In this document: one piece after another, positions 59,067 through 64,000 of the stretch
Layout of the letters: every line of letters starts with the position of its first letter
How positions within the stretch are numbered: the first letter of the stretch is position 1
From: Scandinavium vulneris_A
Lineage (GTDB): Bacteria > Pseudomonadota > Gammaproteobacteria > Enterobacterales > Enterobacteriaceae
Direction of reading: 5' to 3'
Length of the DNA: 64,000 nucleotides
Assembly: GCA_046518185.1 (NCBI GenBank)
Contig: JBKGRZ010000001.1
Location: 1,178,001-1,242,000 of the forward strand
The notes under the pieces: model-generated
Databases searched by the model: none
Told to the model about the DNA's origin: nothing
Seen by the model: only the letters and a program-made list of their open reading frames with translations
Made by a program: the position numbers and the translations under genes

Positions 59067-59716
59067 ACGCCCTCCTTCTGCGGCACAAAGCGCACCGTGT
59101 CACCAGGCCGGAGTAACACCGGCTCCGCTTTACGCGCATCAAACATGGCCAGGGACGTATGCCCAATCAGCTGCCAGCCGCCGGGCGTATTTAGCGGATA
59201 AATACCGGTATGCTGGCCGCCAATGCCCACGCTGCCCGCAGGCACCTGCACGCGCGGTTCCGCATGGCGGGGCATCGCCAACGTCGGCGACAGGCCACCG
59301 AGATAGGCAAAACCCGGCTGAAAACCTAAAAACCACACCACGTAGTCCTGTGAGGCATGCAGCTCCACTACCTGCTTTGGCGTAAGACCGCTGTATTCGG
59401 CCACCAGCGGCAAATCCGGCCCCTGCGTGCCGCCATAGACGACGGGAATATCAATCTGCCGCGAATCGGGCTCCAGCACCTCGCTCTCTTCCCACCAGCG
59501 CTGCAAACGCTCAATCGCGTCCAGCGCCCGTGACTGAGGATTACGCAGTACCACGGTAATGTTATTCATCCCCGGAATGGCTTCCAGCACTTCGGGGTAA
59601 TCAGGCAAACGCTGGGTCAGTCGCCAGATGCGTTTCTGACTCTCCAGCGTCACGGGCGGTTCAAGTTCCAGAACGACTGCCGTTTCTCCCAACAGGTAAC
59701 AACGCGCTCGCTGCAC
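59060..59716 (-). CDS. pxpB: 5-oxoprolinase subunit B (PxpB, YbgJ)
   Basis: 218 residues, KipI-type allophanate hydrolase subunit 1 fold (FQPGFAYLGGL, PGGWQLIGHT). Begins with GTG at 59716 (MQRARC), with a GA-rich ribosome site. Second part of ybgI-pxpB-pxpC; follows ybgI by 15 bases. Confidence 0.95.
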   Translation of the reverse strand: MQRARCYLLGETAVVLELEPPVTLESQKRIWRLTQRLPDYPEVLEAIPGMNNITVVLRNPQSRALDAIERLQRWWEESEVLEPDSRQIDIPVVYGGTQGPDLPLVAEYSGLTPKQVVELHASQDYVVWFLGFQPGFAYLGGLSPTLAMPRHAEPRVQVPAGSVGIGGQHTGIYPLNTPGGWQLIGHTSLAMFDARKAEPVLLRPGDTVRFVPQKEGVC

Positions 59717-59731
59717 TTTTGCTCTCTCTTA

Positions 59732-60475
59732 TCAGGCCGGGTTAGGGATGTCGATAAAGGTGACATCCAAATCGGTATTTTCTGTCAGCCATTCGCTCAG
59801 CGCACGAATGCCGCCGCGCTCGGTGGCATGGTGACCCGCCGCATAAAAATGCAGGCCCTGTTCACGAGCGGAATGGATTGTCTGCTCCGACACTTCGCCC
59901 GTAATAAAGGCATCCACCCCAAAACGCGCAGCGCTATCGATAAAGCCCTGTCCGCCACCGGTACACCACGCCACGCGGGTCACTTTTTCCGGCCCGGTAT
60001 CGCCGCACCACAGCGGTTTACGCCCTAATCGCGCTTCAATCCACGAGCCCAGTTCCAGCCCGGAAACCGGCATCGACAGCTCGCCCCACGGCACCAGCGG
60101 CTCAATTTCACCCGCCACGTTGATGCCGAGCAGCGCCGCCAGCTGAACGTTATTGCCCAGCTCCGGGTGCGCATCCAACGGCAGGTGCCAGCCGTACAGA
60201 TTGATATCGTTCGCCAGCAGGGTTTTCAGACGGTTACGCTTCATGCCGCGTATCACCGACGATTCCCCTTTCCAGAAATAACCGTGATGCACGATGACGG
60301 CATCGGCTTCCAGACGCACCGCTTCATCGAGCAGCGCCTGACTGGCCGTTACGCCAGTGACGATTTTGCGGATCTCTTCTCGCCCCTCAACCTGCAGCCC
60401 GTTCGGCCCGTAATCGCTGAACGATCCGCTGTTGAGTTTCTCGTTAATCAGTTGTTCCAGTTCACTGTTTTTCAT
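59732..60475 (-). CDS. ybgI: YbgI, NIF3-family metal-binding protein
   Basis: 247 residues from the ATG at 60475 (MKNSELEQL), matching E. coli; the frame is open 13 codons upstream. Dimetal-binding histidines in VIVHHGYFWKG and AGHHATERGG. Annotated as a GTP cyclohydrolase 1 type 2 homologue; actual function unknown, with suggested roles in radiation resistance and metal handling. First gene of the pxp series. Confidence 0.95.
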   Translation of the reverse strand: MKNSELEQLINEKLNSGSFSDYGPNGLQVEGREEIRKIVTGVTASQALLDEAVRLEADAVIVHHGYFWKGESSVIRGMKRNRLKTLLANDINLYGWHLPLDAHPELGNNVQLAALLGINVAGEIEPLVPWGELSMPVSGLELGSWIEARLGRKPLWCGDTGPEKVTRVAWCTGGGQGFIDSAARFGVDAFITGEVSEQTIHSAREQGLHFYAAGHHATERGGIRALSEWLTENTDLDVTFIDIPNPA

Positions 60476-60729
60476 CGTCACTCCAGACTTTCCTTTAGTA
60501 CTGCTGGATACCATAGCCGTCCCGTGGCCTTACGTCGATAGGCACCCCACTTCAGCGCCCGCGCTTAGGCGCAAAAATCGCTTAACGCGCGCCAGCACAA
60601 TCATGTATATTTATGCATTAGGACAGCATATAAATTGAACTTTCATGCTTAACACCCATGGATAGCATATAAGAAACGAATAATGCGGAATGATTATCTT
60701 CTGCACTTTTGGCAAGAACTGAGAGCTTC

Positions 60730-62214
60730 ATGAAAACACTGACATCGTCACAACCCCGCGCGATTTATTACGTGGTCGCCCTGCAAATTTGGGAATACTT
60801 CAGTTTCTACGGGATGCGTGCCCTGCTGATCCTCTATCTCACCAATCAGCTGAAATACAACGACAATCATGCTTATGCGCTGTTCAGCGCCTACTGCTCT
60901 CTGGTCTATGTCACGCCTATTCTTGGCGGCTGGCTGGCGGATAAGGTCCTCGGGAATCGCATGGCGGTGATGATCGGTGCCTTCTTAATGGCCGTCGGCC
61001 ACCTGGTGCTGGGCGCCAGCGAAATGTCCTCGATGTTCCTTTATCTGTCGCTGGCTATCATTGTTTGCGGCTATGGGTTGTTTAAATCGAACGTGAGTTG
61101 CCTGTTCGGCGAACTGTATGAACCGACCGATCCGCGTCGCGATGGCGGGTTTTCCCTGCTGTATGCCGCCGGTAACGTCGGTTCGATTATTGCGCCTATC
61201 GCCTGCGGCTATGTGCAGGAAGAGTACAGTTGGGCGATGGGCTTCGCCCTTGCCGCCATCGGTATGCTGGCAGGTCTGGTGATTTTCCTCTGCGGCACTC
61301 GCCACTTCAGCCACACGGTGGGCGTCAATAAAGCCGTTCTGCACAGTAAAAAACTGGCGGTACCGGTCTGGGGCTGGCTGCTGGCGCTGATGGTCGTTTC
61401 CCCGCTGGTGATTGCCGTTCTGTTCTGGAAAGAGTGGTCACTGTATGCCCTGATCGTTGCCACCGTCATTGGCCTGGCGATGCTCGGCAACATCTACAAA
61501 AAGGCCGAGAATCAGAAACAACGTAAAGAGCTGGGGCTTATCGTGGTGCTGACCCTATTCAGCCTGCTGTTCTGGGCCTTCGCCCAGCAGGGCGGTAGCT
61601 CGATTAGCCTGTATATCGACCGCTTTGTGAATCGCGATATTCTTGGGTATGAAGTGCCGACCGCAATGTTCCAGTCGGTGAACGGTTTCGCGGTGATGCT
61701 GTGCGGAATTTTCCTCGCCTGGGTGGTGAAAGAGTCGGTTACCGGCAACCGCGCAGTGCGTATCTGGGGGAAATACGCCCTGGGTCTTGGCCTGATGAGC
61801 GCCGGGTTCTGCATTCTGACCCTGAGCGCTCGCTGGTCTGCAACCTACGGGCATTCATCTATGCCATTGATGATTCTGGGCATGGCGGTAATGGGCTTTG
61901 CCGAGCTGTTTATCGATCCGGTGGCGATGGCGCAAATCACCCGAATCGAAATTCCGGGCGTCACCGGCGTGTTGACCGGCATCTACATGCTGCTGTCCGG
62001 GGCGATTGCCAACTATGCGGCTGGCGTTATCGCCGACCAGACCTCGCAGAGCGCGTTTGATGCGGCGGGTGCAATCAACTATTCCATCAACGCCTACATC
62101 GACGTGTTCAGCCAGATTACCTGGGGTTCACTGGCCTGTGTCGCCGTGGTGCTGGTTATCTGGCTGGGTCACGCGATGAAAGTCAGATCCCGCCGTCTGG
62201 CGCTGGAGTCCTAA
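60730..62214 (+). CDS. dtpD: Dipeptide permease D (DtpD, YbgH)
   Basis: Proton-coupled oligopeptide transporter (POT family). 494 residues with about 12-14 helices; the POT signature appears as QIWEYFSFYGMRALL near residue 20, and FAQQGGSSISLYIDR later. I use the ATG at 60730; the frame extends seven codons to a TTG. Stop overlaps the phr stop (convergent genes). Confidence 0.95.
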   Translation: MKTLTSSQPRAIYYVVALQIWEYFSFYGMRALLILYLTNQLKYNDNHAYALFSAYCSLVYVTPILGGWLADKVLGNRMAVMIGAFLMAVGHLVLGASEMSSMFLYLSLAIIVCGYGLFKSNVSCLFGELYEPTDPRRDGGFSLLYAAGNVGSIIAPIACGYVQEEYSWAMGFALAAIGMLAGLVIFLCGTRHFSHTVGVNKAVLHSKKLAVPVWGWLLALMVVSPLVIAVLFWKEWSLYALIVATVIGLAMLGNIYKKAENQKQRKELGLIVVLTLFSLLFWAFAQQGGSSISLYIDRFVNRDILGYEVPTAMFQSVNGFAVMLCGIFLAWVVKESVTGNRAVRIWGKYALGLGLMSAGFCILTLSARWSATYGHSSMPLMILGMAVMGFAELFIDPVAMAQITRIEIPGVTGVLTGIYMLLSGAIANYAAGVIADQTSQSAFDAAGAINYSINAYIDVFSQITWGSLACVAVVLVIWLGHAMKVRSRRLALES

Positions 62215-63623
62215 GCCTTTCTGGCGGCTTCATAGGCCGCCAGCGTTTCCAGCCGCGCCTGTTTGTGGTCAACCACCGGGCGCGGATACGCCAGTTCAAC
62301 GCCTTCTTTATCCGCCCACGGCCACGGGCTATGAATCGCCTTCCCCGGCACCGCCTTCAACTCCGGCAGCCAGTGGCGAATAAATGCCCCGTCTTTATCG
62401 AACTTCTCCCCCTGGGTCGTCGGGTTAAAAATTCGAAAGTAAGGTGCCGCGTCGGTGCCCGTCGAGGCCGCCCACTGCCAGCCGCCATTGTTCGCCGCTA
62501 AATCACCGTCGATCAGCTGAGACATGAAATAACGCTCGCCCTCACGCCAGTCGATAAGCAAATCCTTCACTAAAAAACTGGCGACAATCATCCGCAGACG
62601 GTTGTGCATCCAGCCAGTTTCATTGAGCTGCCGCATTGCCGCATCCACAATCGGATAGCCCGTTTTGCCCTGCTGCCACGCCGCTAACGCCCCGTTATCC
62701 CTGCGCCACGCCACGTTATCCGTCCAGGTAATGAACGGTTTATGGCGGCAAAGCTCCGGGTGGAAGGTCATTAAATGGCGATAAAACTCACGCCAGATAA
62801 GCTCGTTGAGCCATACCGAACCCGGGCCACCGTCGAGCGCCTGCGGGCATTCGGTGAGTAAACGGTGCAGACACTGGCGCGGAGAAAGTACGCCCAGCGC
62901 CAGGCAGGCGGAAAGGCGACTGGTGCCCTCGATGGCCGGAAAGTCACGGTTCTCTTCGTATTGTGCAGCCTGCTGCTGACAGAAATGGCGTAATCGGGCG
63001 ATGGCACTTTTTTCATCCGCCGGGAAGAGGTCTTCGTCGAACGAATTCTGCGGATAGTTCAGAGTGATATCAGGCTGTTTACTCAGTTCCCCCTCACGCG
63101 CAGCGGGGGCCGACACGCACTCAGGGAGACCCTCTTTCAGACGACGAAGGTATGCATTCTTGAACGGCGTAAACACCTTATACATTTGATGATTACCGGT
63201 CATCACGCTGCCGGGCGCCAGCATCACACTGTCGTCAAACCCCTGACAGGTGATGGGTTCCAGCGTTTTTTCAACGCGCGCATCGCGCTGACGCTCGTTG
63301 ATTTCATACTGATAGTTGTAAAAAAGCTGGCTGACCTGATGCGCATCACACACCTTTTTAACTTCATCAACCGACGCACTGAAATCAGCCACTTCCCGAT
63401 AGAGAAGAGGGATGCCTTTTAACGCCAGTTGACTCTGCAACGCGTTTAACTGCGTCTGTAACAATGCCGCCTGACGCGGGGCCATATGATGCTGCTGCCA
63501 CTGTTGCGGCGTGGCGATGAACAGGGCAATGACCTTTGCCTGGCGATCGCGGCAGGCAGCGGCCAGCGCCATATTGTCATGCAGGCGTAAATCGGTGCGG
63601 AACCAAACCAGATGGGTGGTCAT
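62211..63623 (-). CDS. phr: Deoxyribodipyrimidine photolyase Phr
   Basis: Light-driven repair of cyclobutane pyrimidine dimers. 470 residues: N-terminal antenna domain (HLVWFRTDLRLHDN) binding a folate, and C-terminal FAD domain with LNELIWREFYRHLM and DAAMRQLNETGWMHNRLRM. In E. coli ybgA overlaps the 5' side of phr; here no ybgA is found upstream. Confidence 0.96.
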   Translation of the reverse strand: MTTHLVWFRTDLRLHDNMALAAACRDRQAKVIALFIATPQQWQQHHMAPRQAALLQTQLNALQSQLALKGIPLLYREVADFSASVDEVKKVCDAHQVSQLFYNYQYEINERQRDARVEKTLEPITCQGFDDSVMLAPGSVMTGNHQMYKVFTPFKNAYLRRLKEGLPECVSAPAAREGELSKQPDITLNYPQNSFDEDLFPADEKSAIARLRHFCQQQAAQYEENRDFPAIEGTSRLSACLALGVLSPRQCLHRLLTECPQALDGGPGSVWLNELIWREFYRHLMTFHPELCRHKPFITWTDNVAWRRDNGALAAWQQGKTGYPIVDAAMRQLNETGWMHNRLRMIVASFLVKDLLIDWREGERYFMSQLIDGDLAANNGGWQWAASTGTDAAPYFRIFNPTTQGEKFDKDGAFIRHWLPELKAVPGKAIHSPWPWADKEGVELAYPRPVVDHKQARLETLAAYEAARKA

Positions 63624-63829
63624 AACTCTCCGGTGAATGTCTGTAACGTAAGGCTCACGGCCAGGGGCCAGATAAGCATCAGGAAGTTTAGCGCTTATAG
63701 TGTTTTAACTGAGGGATGGGTGCAAGTGACGGTTGCGTGCCGTCTTGCCGAACCTGCCAAAGGGGCAGAAATTCGAGACTCCTGTCAGGAACTGACGTTT
63801 CCCAACGCACCGCGAATCCTGAGGGCATA

Positions 63830-63864
63830 AAAAAACCGCCACGTTTTACGATGGCGGTTTTTTT
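63830..63864. terminator. Terminator between phr region and ybfA
   Basis: CCGCCA and TGGCGG stem with A and T runs on both sides; it ends the leftward ybfA transcript and could act on the plus strand too. Confidence 0.88.
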
Positions 63865-63900
63865 ATATCTGTTTTTTATGCCTGGTAGCGGCGGTCTGGC

Positions 63901-64000
63901 TTAGTAGAAATCGCAGGTCGCTTTTTCGGCCTGATCCATCCATACCGGTTTTTCGCTGGTTTTAGACCAAACGCGGTGCAGATAGCTGTAAAAACGTCCG
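63901..64000 (-). CDS. ybfA: YbfA, small membrane-associated protein (3' part only)
   Basis: The last 32 residues are present: FYSYLHRVWSKT then EKPVWMDQAEKAT and the end CDFY. This matches the C terminus of E. coli YbfA (68 residues, unknown function), which ends GDFY. The start lies beyond the right edge. In E. coli ybfA sits beside kdpF and rhsC, away from phr, so this is a synteny difference. Confidence 0.85.
   Translation of the reverse strand, partial: GRFYSYLHRVWSKTSEKPVWMDQAEKATCDFY

Noticed and set aside
63612..63830. 72-codon open frame upstream of phr
   Set aside because: No ribosome site, no recognisable protein; lies over the phr promoter region.

Overview
This 64 kb window comes from the chromosome of an Enterobacteriaceae gammaproteobacterium. 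Most proteins look like close orthologues of the E. coli gal/sdh/tol region in length and sequence, judged from memory without alignment. The hut genes, an orphan type VI secretion cargo island and some altered gene order suggest an Enterobacter/Lelliottia/Leclercia/Kluyvera/Citrobacter-type host rather than E. coli; I cannot fix the genus from sequence alone.

Layout, left to right. (1) 1-2.4 kb: histidine utilisation operon hutI-hutG-hutC on the minus strand, leaving the window inside hutC, with a candidate HutC operator at 2413-2422. (2) 2.6-3.9 kb: ybhC, an outer-membrane lipoprotein of the pectinesterase fold. (3) 4.0-12.0 kb: an accessory island on the minus strand: VgrG with a C-terminal adaptor-like extension, a Tle3-type phospholipase effector, two tandem Tli3-type immunity lipoproteins, a PAAR tip protein and an unrecognised four-helix membrane protein. 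It is bracketed by two related terminator hairpins and carries no T6SS structural genes. (4) 12.1-19.4 kb: pgl, ybhA, modABC, acrZ, modE, modF. (5) 19.5-24.8 kb: galETKM and gpmA. (6) 24.9-29.5 kb: aroG, ybgS, zitB, pnuC, nadA. (7) 29.6-30.5 kb: a tRNA operon (Lys-Val-Lys-Lys-Lys) interspersed with two structured units that end in 18-nt tRNA-Lys 3' remnants. (8) 30.6-36.1 kb: the Tol-Pal envelope operon ybgC-tolQRAB-pal-cpoB. (9) 36.3-39.5 kb: cytochrome bd operon cydABX-ybgE. (10) 40.1-45.6 kb: 2-O-alpha-mannosyl-D-glycerate system mngAB and its regulator mngR. (11) 45.7-57.3 kb: TCA cycle block sdhCDAB-sucABCD and divergent gltA. (12) 57.3-63.6 kb: nei, pxpC, pxpB, ybgI, dtpD, phr. pxpA, normally between pxpC and nei, is absent. 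(13) Right edge: the 3' end of ybfA.

The core genes form coherent modules: molybdate uptake with its ModE regulator and a perfectly placed ModE box; the Leloir pathway with both galE operators intact; NAD precursor genes under a NadR-like box; DAHP synthase under a consensus TyrR box; a Fur-like box at gpmA; and an FNR box upstream of cydA. The least ordinary material is the T6SS cargo island (especially its unrecognised 460-residue membrane protein and mosaic immunity pair), the tRNA-remnant repeats, and a ten-G tract in tolA that could slip and remove the functional C-terminal domain.
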